Below, one piece after another: positions 53,247 through 62,479 of a stretch of 64,000 nt of DNA (position 1 is the stretch's first letter; each line of letters begins with the position of its first letter). The DNA comes from an uncultured Rhodopila sp. GTDB taxonomy: Bacteria > Pseudomonadota > Alphaproteobacteria > Acetobacterales > Acetobacteraceae. The position numbers and the translations under genes are program-made. The DNA lies in the NCBI GenBank assembly GCA_903851415.1, contig CAINOE010000147.1, positions 44,083 through 108,082 of the forward strand, in the 5' to 3' direction. The notes under the pieces are model-generated. The model had not been told where the DNA came from and made no database searches. It saw only the letters and a program-made list of their open reading frames with translations.

Positions 53247-53358
53247 CGTCGTGTCCTCCTTGATCGATCGTCGAATGCGGTTGCCGGGGTAATCGTGCAG
53301 TGCGAGGACGCAATTGACTCGGTGCCTGACTGTTTTGCTCGATCTCACGTGGCCTGGA

Positions 53359-53374
53359 TGTGACAAGGTTCACA
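53359..53374. promoter_or_regulatory. Perfect Crp/Fnr-type palindrome upstream of the carrier/SRPBCC gene
   Basis: TGTGACAAGGTTCACA: TGTGA, six bases, TCACA. It is 113 bp upstream of the ATG at 53246 and 62 bp after the end of the oxoamine synthase gene. Confidence 0.5.
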
Positions 53375-53436
53375 ACGCGTGACGGAATCCGGGATAAATC
53401 GCCGGAGCGTTCCCGGCTCCCGTCTCCGCGGTGCGA

Positions 53437-54867
53437 TCACCTGCCGCTGGCGGGGTGACGCGACGTAACGGCCGCTTCGTGCACCTCCCGTCCGGCGATC
53501 CGCGCGGCGAGCCGGTCGATGGTGTAGGCGAGCTGCTCTCGCGTGTGCGCGGCACTCAGGAAAAACCGCAGCCGGGCGGCGCCTTTGGGCACCGACGGAT
53601 AGAGCATCGCATGCACGCAAATCGCGTCGTGCTCCATCAACTGGTCGACCACCCGCAAGGCCAGGTCATCGTCATGCAGCACGATCGGAACCACCGCGGA
53701 ACCGTCGGACAGGCCGGTATCCAGCCCGGCGGCGCGCGCCCGATCGACGAAAAAGCGGGCGTTTTCGCGCAGCCTTTCCACCCGCGCGGGCTCCTCGCGC
53801 AGCACACGCAGCGCGGCCAGCGCGGCGGCGGTGCTGATCGGCGAGATGCCCGCGCTGTACAGCACCAGACCGGGCGCGAAATACTTCAGGATATCGATCA
53901 GTTCCCGCCGCCCGGCGATGAACCCGCCGCAACTGGCGAAGGTCTTGCTGAGCGTGCCCATGAGAATGTCGATATCTCCCGCGGCGAGACCGAAATGCTC
54001 GACAACGCCGCGGCCGGTGGCGCCGATGACGCCGAGCGAATGCGCCTCGTCGACCATCAGCAGCGCCTTGTACTCTTTCTTCAACTGCACCAGGCGGGCG
54101 ATGTCGGGAATGTCGCCGTCCATGCTATAGACGCCCTCGGTGACGATCAGGACGCGCCGGTGATTCATCCGGTTTTCCCGCAGCAGGGATTCCAGCGCGG
54201 CGTAATCGTTGTGCGGGAAAGGCACCCGCCGCGCGCCCGACAGGACGCAGCCGGTGATGATGCTGTTGTGCACCAGCTCGTCGTGCAGGATCAGATCGTT
54301 CCTGTCGCACAGGTAGCCGATCGTGGTGACGTTGGTCTGGTAGCCGCCGACCGAAACGACGCAGGCCTCGGCGCCGAGAAACTCGGCCATTTCGGCTTCC
54401 AGCGTCTCATGCAGATCGGTATTGCCCGCGACGATGCGGCTCGCCGAGGCGGACGCGCCGTACTGATCCACCGCCGATTTCACCGCGTTCGCGACGCGCT
54501 TGTCGCCGCCGATACCGAGATAGTTATAGCCGGAGTAATTGAGGCATTCGCGGCCTTCCACCGTCATGAGCTCGCGGCTGACGTCGGTGTGCCTGCAGAA
54601 GTAGTGATTCTTCACGCCATGGGCCTCGAAATAGCGTCCCATGTCCTCCATCACCTTGCGTTCCGGGAACTGGCGGACGTCGTAAACCTCGGCCGGCACA
54701 TCGGCCATCGACGCAGGCCGGTTCGCGTTGGCCGCGGCCGGCGCCGGAATGGCGACGGTTCCCTGGGCCGCCCCGGCACTGCCCGGGCGCAACCGGGCGG
54801 CCAGTCCCTTGGCAAGCAAACGTTTCGCGTCAATGGTGGTGTTCGAGAGCGCGGGCGAAGCAGACAT
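53437..54867 (-). CDS. Alpha-oxoamine synthase (BioF/ALAS/SPT family), PKS-linked
   Basis: 476 aa from ATG 54867 (GGAG six bases upstream). A ~60-residue Pro/Ala-rich extension is followed by the PLP-dependent fold: NYSGYNYLGIGGDKRV, GASASASRIVAGNTDLHE, LHDELVHNSIITG, TEGVYSMDGDI, MVDEAHSLGVIGATGRG, and the PLP lysine in GTLSKTFASCGG near residue 307. Family members join an acyl-thioester to an amino acid with loss of CO2. Here it follows the PKS gene by 41 bp, and the PKS has no thioesterase, so the expected step is decarboxylative offloading of the ACP-bound chain to give an amino-ketone. Amino-acid choice cannot be read. Confidence 0.9.
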   Translation of the reverse strand: MSASPALSNTTIDAKRLLAKGLAARLRPGSAGAAQGTVAIPAPAAANANRPASMADVPAEVYDVRQFPERKVMEDMGRYFEAHGVKNHYFCRHTDVSRELMTVEGRECLNYSGYNYLGIGGDKRVANAVKSAVDQYGASASASRIVAGNTDLHETLEAEMAEFLGAEACVVSVGGYQTNVTTIGYLCDRNDLILHDELVHNSIITGCVLSGARRVPFPHNDYAALESLLRENRMNHRRVLIVTEGVYSMDGDIPDIARLVQLKKEYKALLMVDEAHSLGVIGATGRGVVEHFGLAAGDIDILMGTLSKTFASCGGFIAGRRELIDILKYFAPGLVLYSAGISPISTAAALAALRVLREEPARVERLRENARFFVDRARAAGLDTGLSDGSAVVPIVLHDDDLALRVVDQLMEHDAICVHAMLYPSVPKGAARLRFFLSAAHTREQLAYTIDRLAARIAGREVHEAAVTSRHPASGR

Positions 54868-54908
54868 CTTTGTCTCCATTTTCAGTAGGTTGTTTTGCGG
54901 AAGTTTTG

Positions 54909-57900
54909 TCAGGCCGCTTTCATTTCGGCGGCCGGCAGATCCATCTGGAGCAGGCATTTCTGCGCCAGTTCATAAATCGAACCGTCGCCGACGAGTTCGA
55001 AGGACGAAACCCTGACGCCAACCGCGGCTTCCACGCTCAGTTGCAGTCCCACGGCCATCAGCGAGTCGATGCCAAGCCGGTTGAACGGACGGTTGATGTC
55101 GATCCCCTCCGCCGGGATGCGAAGTTCCGGACTGAATATTTCGGCGAAAGTATAGGCCAGGACGGCAGGCCGATCGGCGGGGGGCAGCTCGGTGATCTGG
55201 CGGCGGAACTGGTCCGCGGCCGAGCCTTCGCCGTCTTCGCTCGCCGCGCCAACGAGTTCCCTGAAGCGCGGCGACTTGCCGCCCGCCGGCTCATGCCGGG
55301 CCCATTGCCGCCAGTCCGCCTCGGCGTAGCAGAACCGGGTCAGGTCCTTCGCCATGACCTCGCCCAGTGCGGCCAGGGCGTCGGCGACCGGCATCCCGAT
55401 CAGCCCGGTGTACTCCAGGTGCTTCTGCAGCGTGGCGCTGCGGCTGACCAGCCCGACATCGGCAATGGCACCCCAGTTGAGACTGGTGCCCGGCAGGCCC
55501 AGCGACCGCCGATGCGCGGCCAGGGCGTCGAGGTAGCTGTTCGCGGCGGCGTAGTTGGTTTGCCCGCTATTCCCCACGAGGCAGGAGATCGAGGAGAACA
55601 GGACGAAGAAGTCCAGCTTCAGTCCGGCGGTTTCGGTATGCAGGTTCCAGGCGCCCAGGGCTTTCGGGATCATGACGCGGCGGAAGTCCGCCGCCGTCAG
55701 GTCCACCAGCGGGGAATCCGCGAGCACGGCAGCGGAATGGATCACCCCGCGCAGTGGCGGCATGGTCCCGGTCAGACCGGCCAGGGCCGACCGCAGCTCC
55801 GCGGCATCGCCGATGTCACAGGCCAAAGCTGCGATCCGGGCGCCGGCGTCCTCAAGCTCCCGCACCAGCGCCATGGCTTCCGCGCCGGCCGCGCCGCGCC
55901 GCCCAAGCAGGGCGAGATGGCGCGCGCCGTTACGCACCAGCCAACGGGCAACCTCGGTGCCGAAGCCGCCGAACGCGCCGGTGATCAGATACGTGCCCTC
56001 GCCATTCACGGGCAGAATCTCCAGCCGCCGGGCCGTGACGGCCGTATCCGGGTCATGCAGGATGATCGCCGCATCGGCCGGCGCCGAACCGAGCTCTCCC
56101 GCCAGCACCGCCGGCTGTGCAGTCGCCGGTAGCTCGTCTGCCGCAAGCTGCGCCGACACGTCCCTCAGATGCCGCAGGAGCGCGCTGCGCGCATGCGATG
56201 CCTTTACCGCGCTGGCCATGTTCATGATGGCGCCGATGTGCTGCCCGTCCGGCAGACGAGGCATGGAAGGTTCCGCCGCCGTGTCGAGCAGCAATCCTCC
56301 CTCGGCGAGCAGGCTGAAATCCCGGGTCAGCGCCCACGCGGCCAGAGGTGCGGCAAGGACGGTCACCCCGGCGCCCCCCGTCAGGCGGCGAACCGCCGCG
56401 GTCATTTCCGCTGTGCTGGAAACCACTGCGTTCGCACCGAAAAGGGATGCTTCATCGCGCAGCCCGGGGGCGTTCATCGCGATGACCGTGGCGCCACGCG
56501 CCACGGCCGCCAGAACAACCGCAATCCCCACGCGGTCGGCATACACAAGTACTGTCGAATCGGGCCCGATGCCCGCGGCTTCCGCTGCCAGGCGCGCCCG
56601 TGCCCGCTGGTCGAGTGTCGCCGCGGCGGCTGCGGCGGTCATTCCGGGCGGCAGAGCCACCGGGACCGCGGCTTCGCCGCGCATGATCGCATGGCTGGCC
56701 AAAGGACCCGCCGCATAGCCCGCCACGAAGGAACCGGTCCGGAGCGGACTATCGGTCCCGCACGCCGCGACTTCGCCCAGCAGCAACGTTGCCGGAGACC
56801 GTGCATCGGCGTCCGGACCACCGGCTCGCGCACCGGGCGACGCCGCCGCGTGGACGCGAACCAGGATCTCACCCTGCCCGGGAACTGGCGGAACGATCTG
56901 ATCGAACACCGGCATGTCGCCACGTTTCGGCGGTGTCGCCAGCACGAACGCCCCGTCCCCGCCCATGCTGATGTCGACGACCGCCGGTGCTGACAGCACG
57001 CTGCTGCGCGCGAGATGGCTCACAAACCGGCCGTCCCTGCGCAACGCCACCTCGTCCTCGATTGTGTCGGCGGTCAACTCGGCGGCCAGCATGGCGGCCT
57101 CACCGTCATGACTCGCCATGCCGAGGTCGATGCTGGAGCAACGCAGATCGCCAAGCTCGTTGAACGCCACCCGGGTGAGACCAATCAGTGTGGCGGCGGC
57201 GGGATTGACGTCACGATCCTGCGCCGTCGCCTGGTGAGCGCCGCGGGTCACGACGTATACACGGGGCGAAGCCGCCTTGATCCGTGACAGGCTCTGGAGC
57301 ACCGCCAGGAGATCCAGACCGGGGTTGACCCCGGTCGGGTCCTGCGCCACGGCCTGTCCCATATCCGGAATCAGGACGATCCCGTCGATTCCGTCGAGTA
57401 TCCGGGGAACCGGCGAGCCGCCCGGGTCGGGCGGAGTCATGATGACCCGGCCATCGATCTCGGCCAGATGAGTCCCGGCCGGGACGCTGAGAACATCGGA
57501 CACGCCCAGCAGCCGCAGCGACAGGGACAGCTCGTCCGCCGTCTCGTCCTGGTCGCCGATGAGAAGCCAGCGGCCGGTGCGAGAGGGCCGGCCTGTGGCG
57601 GCCTGCTCTTCCCACTGGTATTCGTAGCCCCGGCTCGCGAGATGCCCGTCCGCCGCGTCGGTTCCGCGGCCTGCGATGGCCTGGCAGGACAGACCGGCGA
57701 TCTCCGCGATCGCCATGCCCAGCTCGTCGTAGACCGCGAAGTCGCAGCGCACGAAGCGCGCGGACGATTCGGTCACCCGCCCGTGGCACCAGACCGTGGC
57801 CGGGAATTCCCGGTTCAGCCGCAGTTCACGCATGCCGATCGGCACGAACCCGGGTTGTGCGGCGCCGCCGCCGATGGCGGCAATCAGGGCCTGGAAGCAG

Positions 57901-60900
57901 CCGTCCAGCAGCGTGGGGTGCATCCGGTACGAAAGCGGTTCGTCCGCGAACGCCGCCGTCGCCTCGATCCGCGCCAGCACCTCGCCGTCGCCGCGATGCA
58001 GCGCGGTGATCGTCTGGAAGCGCGGCCCATAGTTCAGCCCGCGCGCCGCCAGATCGGCATAGAGATCATCCGGCGCCAGGCTTGCCGGCAGCGCCGCCCG
58101 AATGGCCGCAAGATCCCGCCGTTCCGGAGCGGCCTCGTCGTGACTGTAAAACGACGCTTGAGCATGCACGGCCCGGGACGTGCGGTCGCCGGCGTTCTGA
58201 CTGACCAGGCGGGCCGAGCGTCCGTCCGCGTCATATTCCGCGAACATGACCGTGGGGGTCGTATCCTGGGCGATCAGGGCCTGGCTGAAGCTGACCCGGC
58301 GCAACACCGCCGCCGTGCCGCCGACGGTTTCCTCGTGCAGGCGCAGGAAGGTTTCCAGATAGGCGGCGGCGGGAACCACCACCAGATCGTCGATCCGATG
58401 ATCCGGAAGCCAGGGAGTGTTGTTTTCGTTGAACTCTGTCCGCCATGCCGGCAGCGATGTCCCCAGCCGGTTGCCCAGCAGCGTGTCGCCGAGTCCGCTC
58501 AGGCGGTCCTCGCGCGCCTCGCGCGCCTCGGTCCAAAGTTTTTCCCGCTGCCAGGGGTAATTGGGGAGCTGAACGAAGGTGCCGCCAGCGCATCTGGCGC
58601 GCCAGTCGATCTTCGCCCCGGCCATGAACAGCGCGACACCGGCGGCGGCGGCGTTTTGCCCCTCGGGCTTCAGCCGGCGCAGTGTCTCGATCGCCTGCCC
58701 CTCGATGTGGGCTTCACTGAACAATTCACGCAGCGAGGCGGACAGCACCGGGTGGGGGCCAACCTCCAGGAACGTATTGAACCCGTCCAATATCAGTGCC
58801 CGCACGGCGTTGGCGAAATACACGGGCTGGCGAACGTTCTCGTACCAGTACGGCGCGTCGTAGGCGATGCCCGTTACTTGTTCGCCGGTCACCGTGGAAT
58901 ACAGCGGAAGCGCGGGCGGCAGCGGGCGCAGCGCCGCGAGGCAGGCGAGCAGCTCGTCCCGAAGCGATTCCATCATCGGGCTGTGATAAGGCACCTCGAC
59001 ATCCAGCATCTTGTTGAACACGCTCTCTCCGGTGAAGACGTCCGCGAGTTCGGCAAGGCAATCGGCATCGCCCGCCAGGGTCACGCTGAACGGGCTGTTG
59101 ATGGCGGCGAAGGAGACCCGGCCGGCGTAGCCTTCCAGCATCGGCGCGACGATCTCATCGGACAGCCCGACCGCGAGCATCTTGCCGGTTCCGGCGGTGG
59201 TGGCCTGCAGGCGGCTGCGGTGAAAGGAGACCAGGGCCGCTTCCCGCAAGGTCAGGACACCGGCGGCATAAGCCGATGATACCTCCCCGACCGAGTGGCC
59301 GACGATGGCGTCCGGAACGATTCCCACCGAGGCCAGCAGCCGTGTCAGGGCCGCCTGCAAAAGGAAATTCGCGGGCTGCGCGAACCGGGTTTCGGTAATG
59401 CGCGATTCCGTCTCGGGCCGCAGCATTTCGTCCAGGATGGAGAAACCCGAGACCGACCGGAAAACCTGATCGATTTCGTCGGCCGCCTGCCGGTAAACCG
59501 GCTCTGTCCGGTAAAGCGTCTGGCCCATGGCCCACCATTGCGGGCCCATGCCGGTATAGACGAACACCGTGCCGCGCCCGCGATGCGCCGGGGCTTTGCC
59601 AAGATGGACCTCGCCACCCTGGACTCCGCTTTGGCTGCCCTCCAGGAACATGCGGAGCTTGCCAAGGATCGACTGCCGATCACGCCCGGTGACAATCAGG
59701 CGGTGTGTCAGGTGGGTCCGGCGGGCGCCGGCGCTGTAGATCACGTCCTGAAGGCCGGGGCCGTTCGGGTCCGCCAGCATATCGGCGAAGCGTTGCGCCA
59801 CGGCGCGCAGGCCGGCGTTGCTTTCGGCTGACATCGGCAAGAGTGGCGCCGAAACCTCGGTCGGCTCCGGTGCCGTCCCGCCATCCAGCCCGGGCGTGAC
59901 TCGCTGCGGGGCGGATCCCAGCAGAATATGGGCATTGGTGCCGCCGTAACCGAACGAGTTGAGGCCGATGACCTGCGCCTCGTCCGCGTCGCCCAGGGGC
60001 AGCATCCGGTCAGCCAGCCGCAGACCAAGCCGATCGAAGGGGATTGCGGGATTCGGGGTCTCCAGCGTGCCGAGCGGGGGAATCGCGTTGTGGAGAAGGC
60101 ACAGGATGGATTTCATCAGCCCGGCCATGCCGGAGGCGGCCTCCAGATGCCCGATATTGGACTTGACCGAGCCAATGACGCAGGGCGCGTTGCCGCCTGA
60201 ACGGCCCGCGCCATAGACGGCGCCGATGGCCGCGGCCTCGATGGGGTCGCCGACCGGCGTGCCCGTGCCGTGCGCCTCGACATACGCGATCTGCCGCGGT
60301 TCCATCCCCGCCGCCGCGCACACTTCCCGCATCAGCGCTTCCTGGGAGGCGCCGTTGGGCACCGTGATGCCGTTGGTGCGCCCGTCCTGATTGACCCCGG
60401 TGGCGTGAATGACCGCGAGGATGGGATCCTCATCGCGGATGGCGTCGCTGAGTCGTTTCAGGACGACAATGCCCGCGCCCTCGCCGCGGGCGTATCCATC
60501 GGCACGTGCATCGAAACTCTTGCAGTGGCTGTCGGCAGCGAGAAATCCGCCTTTGCACATCGCGATCGGCATTTCCGGGCGCAGCATGACATTGACGCCG
60601 CCGGCCAGCGCGGCGGTGCATTGACCGGTCCAAAGCGCCTGGCAGGCCTGATGCAGGGCCACCAGCGAAGACGAGCACGCGGTGTCCATAGTAATACTCG
60701 GCCCGCGGAAGTCGAAAGCGTGCGACAGCCGGTTCGACAACATCGTCATCGTCGAACCAACCGCCGTATGCTGGCCGATTTCTTCGCGGCTGGCGGCGCC
60801 CATTTGGCTCAACATGTGATCGAGCGTGAAGCCGCCGATGAAAACGCCGGTCCGGCTGCCGGCGAGCGCGCGGACATCGAAACCGGCATTTTCCATCGCT

Positions 60901-61217
60901 TCCCAGGCGACTTCAAGCAACAGCCGCTGCTGCGGATCCAGTGCTTCGGCCTCCCTTGGGGAAATGCCGAAGAAGCCTGCGTCCATTTCATCAAGCGGCT
61001 GGTCGAGAAACCCGCCTTTGGCGATATACATCTTGCCGCGCGCGGACTTCGTGCCGGAGCGGAAACGCGCCATGTTCCACCGGTCGGCCGGAATATCGGT
61101 GATGGCATCGACCCGTGCCACCAGGGCGTTCCAAAAAACCTCCAGATTGGCAATGCCGCCGGGAAACCGGCATCCGGCCCCCAGGATCGCAATCGGCTCT
61201 TGGCTTGATGCTGTCAT
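54909..61217 (-). CDS. Single-module type I polyketide synthase KS-AT-DH-ER(degenerate)-KR-ACP
   Basis: 2102 aa; start ATG 61217 with AGGAG seven bases upstream. KS ~6-435: DTACSSS (Cys near 180), EAHGTGT, NIGHLEAA. AT ~555-850: GHSVGE near 639; the usual HAFH/YASH spot reads PYHS, so the extender unit is unclear. DH ~910-1170: HRIDDLVVVP (Gly of HxxxGxxxxP replaced by Asp) and HPTLLDGCF. An ER-like region at ~1420-1730 lacks the GGVG nucleotide loop. KR ~1740-1920: TGAFGGFG plus Ser, Tyr and Asn in FSSIS and NYAAANSYL. ACP: GIDSLMA near 2051. No thioesterase. It starts the biosynthetic run and likely works iteratively with the oxoamine synthase as releaser. Confidence 0.93.
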   Translation of the reverse strand: MTASSQEPIAILGAGCRFPGGIANLEVFWNALVARVDAITDIPADRWNMARFRSGTKSARGKMYIAKGGFLDQPLDEMDAGFFGISPREAEALDPQQRLLLEVAWEAMENAGFDVRALAGSRTGVFIGGFTLDHMLSQMGAASREEIGQHTAVGSTMTMLSNRLSHAFDFRGPSITMDTACSSSLVALHQACQALWTGQCTAALAGGVNVMLRPEMPIAMCKGGFLAADSHCKSFDARADGYARGEGAGIVVLKRLSDAIRDEDPILAVIHATGVNQDGRTNGITVPNGASQEALMREVCAAAGMEPRQIAYVEAHGTGTPVGDPIEAAAIGAVYGAGRSGGNAPCVIGSVKSNIGHLEAASGMAGLMKSILCLLHNAIPPLGTLETPNPAIPFDRLGLRLADRMLPLGDADEAQVIGLNSFGYGGTNAHILLGSAPQRVTPGLDGGTAPEPTEVSAPLLPMSAESNAGLRAVAQRFADMLADPNGPGLQDVIYSAGARRTHLTHRLIVTGRDRQSILGKLRMFLEGSQSGVQGGEVHLGKAPAHRGRGTVFVYTGMGPQWWAMGQTLYRTEPVYRQAADEIDQVFRSVSGFSILDEMLRPETESRITETRFAQPANFLLQAALTRLLASVGIVPDAIVGHSVGEVSSAYAAGVLTLREAALVSFHRSRLQATTAGTGKMLAVGLSDEIVAPMLEGYAGRVSFAAINSPFSVTLAGDADCLAELADVFTGESVFNKMLDVEVPYHSPMMESLRDELLACLAALRPLPPALPLYSTVTGEQVTGIAYDAPYWYENVRQPVYFANAVRALILDGFNTFLEVGPHPVLSASLRELFSEAHIEGQAIETLRRLKPEGQNAAAAGVALFMAGAKIDWRARCAGGTFVQLPNYPWQREKLWTEAREAREDRLSGLGDTLLGNRLGTSLPAWRTEFNENNTPWLPDHRIDDLVVVPAAAYLETFLRLHEETVGGTAAVLRRVSFSQALIAQDTTPTVMFAEYDADGRSARLVSQNAGDRTSRAVHAQASFYSHDEAAPERRDLAAIRAALPASLAPDDLYADLAARGLNYGPRFQTITALHRGDGEVLARIEATAAFADEPLSYRMHPTLLDGCFQALIAAIGGGAAQPGFVPIGMRELRLNREFPATVWCHGRVTESSARFVRCDFAVYDELGMAIAEIAGLSCQAIAGRGTDAADGHLASRGYEYQWEEQAATGRPSRTGRWLLIGDQDETADELSLSLRLLGVSDVLSVPAGTHLAEIDGRVIMTPPDPGGSPVPRILDGIDGIVLIPDMGQAVAQDPTGVNPGLDLLAVLQSLSRIKAASPRVYVVTRGAHQATAQDRDVNPAAATLIGLTRVAFNELGDLRCSSIDLGMASHDGEAAMLAAELTADTIEDEVALRRDGRFVSHLARSSVLSAPAVVDISMGGDGAFVLATPPKRGDMPVFDQIVPPVPGQGEILVRVHAAASPGARAGGPDADARSPATLLLGEVAACGTDSPLRTGSFVAGYAAGPLASHAIMRGEAAVPVALPPGMTAAAAAATLDQRARARLAAEAAGIGPDSTVLVYADRVGIAVVLAAVARGATVIAMNAPGLRDEASLFGANAVVSSTAEMTAAVRRLTGGAGVTVLAAPLAAWALTRDFSLLAEGGLLLDTAAEPSMPRLPDGQHIGAIMNMASAVKASHARSALLRHLRDVSAQLAADELPATAQPAVLAGELGSAPADAAIILHDPDTAVTARRLEILPVNGEGTYLITGAFGGFGTEVARWLVRNGARHLALLGRRGAAGAEAMALVRELEDAGARIAALACDIGDAAELRSALAGLTGTMPPLRGVIHSAAVLADSPLVDLTAADFRRVMIPKALGAWNLHTETAGLKLDFFVLFSSISCLVGNSGQTNYAAANSYLDALAAHRRSLGLPGTSLNWGAIADVGLVSRSATLQKHLEYTGLIGMPVADALAALGEVMAKDLTRFCYAEADWRQWARHEPAGGKSPRFRELVGAASEDGEGSAADQFRRQITELPPADRPAVLAYTFAEIFSPELRIPAEGIDINRPFNRLGIDSLMAVGLQLSVEAAVGVRVSSFELVGDGSIYELAQKCLLQMDLPAAEMKAA

Positions 61218-61304
61218 TTCGGAGCTCCTGGAAACTGATCTTGTTCGCCGGGCCGCCACCGGCCCTCGGTGACACGGTGATTACCGGCCAGGTTCCAATA
61301 CGAA

Positions 61305-61320
61305 TGTGATGTGGTTCACA
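61305..61320. promoter_or_regulatory. Perfect Crp/Fnr-type palindrome upstream of the PKS gene
   Basis: TGTGATGTGGTTCACA: TGTGA, six bases, TCACA, 88 bp upstream of the PKS start. The surrounding 61218-61552 gap (335 bp, divergent PKS/GT9 promoters) shows no gene. Confidence 0.5.
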
Positions 61321-61552
61321 AACCTTAATTATTTCCTGAAATCGGGATTGCGCTCGAGGTGCTGTCACACATCGTCATCCCGCTGGCGCCGATTACGCGG
61401 CGGGGGGGCGGCAACAATCCGTTCAACCAGGACCTTGTGAAGCCGGGACGGCGCCTGAAGCGCGCGTCGCCATCGGATGGGCGCGCGAGCTGCCCGGACG
61501 ACTCCTGCCCATGGTTAACGGAGCGGGCCTGCGCTGCTAATGCAGCGGCAGA

Positions 61553-62479
61553 ATGAAAATCCTGTTCGTCACCTCCAACCGGCTGGGCGATGCGGTGCTG
61601 TCCACCGGGCTGCTCGACCACCTGATCCGCACCTGTCCCGAGGCGCGGATCACCGTGGTCTGCGGCCCGGTGGCCGAGGGCGTCTTCGCCCGCATGCCGA
61701 ACCGCGAGCGCACCATCGTGCTGCGCAAGCGGCGCGGCGGCCGGCACTGGCTGCCGCTCTGGGCGGCGACCCTGCCGCATCTGTGGGACCTCGTCGTCGA
61801 TATCCGCGGCTCGGCGCTGTCCTGGCTGGTGCCGACACGCCGCCGCGCGGTGTTCCGCCGCACCGGCGGCCCGAAAATCGCCGAGCTTGGCGCCATCCTC
61901 AACCTTTCCCCCCCGCCTTCCCCCGTGATCTGGACCGCGCCAGCCGATCGGCTGCGTGTCGCGGAGGTCATCGGCGATCAGCCGGTGATCGCTTTGGCGC
62001 CGACGGCAAACTGGCTGCCGAGGGTCTGGCCGCCCGACCGCTTCGCCGCCTTCTTTCACCACATGGCCGGACCGGACACGCGGGCCGCCGTGCTCGGCGG
62101 CCCGGGCGAGGCGGAACGGGCGATGGCCGCCCCTCTGCTGGCCGCCTTGCCGGACGCGATCGACCTGGTGGGGCGCCTGAGCCTGCCGGAAGTCGCGGCC
62201 TGCCTCGAACGCGCCACCCTGTTCATCGGCAACGATTCCGGCCTGATGCACCTCGCCGCCGCCTCCGGCGCGCCGACAATCGGCTTGTTCGGGCCGACCG
62301 ATGCGGCGACCTATGGGCCTGCGGGTCGGCGGGCGGTCGCGGTGGTGGCGGGGTCTATGGCGGCGATCAGCGTGGACGACGCCGTCACCGCCGCCCGGGC
62401 GCTGCTGGATCAGTCCGCGAGCGCGGCGGCCAACTCCGCCAGCAGCGCCGGCACGTCGCGGCGCGTTGTTTCAAGCTGA
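61553..62479 (+). CDS. Glycosyltransferase family 9 (heptosyltransferase-like)
   Basis: 308 aa, GT-B fold. The N-terminus KILFVTSNRLGDAVLSTGL is the GT9 start, LVVDIRGSALSWLV the mid-domain acidic strand, and FIGNDSGLMHLAAASGAPTIGLFGPTDA the diagnostic C-terminal nucleotide-sugar site. Homologues add heptose to lipopolysaccharide core; the sugar used here is not readable. The last ~25 residues are Ser/Ala-rich and overlap the convergent regulator gene by 70 bp, so they may be a non-conserved tail. Confidence 0.92.
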   Translation: MKILFVTSNRLGDAVLSTGLLDHLIRTCPEARITVVCGPVAEGVFARMPNRERTIVLRKRRGGRHWLPLWAATLPHLWDLVVDIRGSALSWLVPTRRRAVFRRTGGPKIAELGAILNLSPPPSPVIWTAPADRLRVAEVIGDQPVIALAPTANWLPRVWPPDRFAAFFHHMAGPDTRAAVLGGPGEAERAMAAPLLAALPDAIDLVGRLSLPEVAACLERATLFIGNDSGLMHLAAASGAPTIGLFGPTDAATYGPAGRRAVAVVAGSMAAISVDDAVTAARALLDQSASAAANSASSAGTSRRVVSS

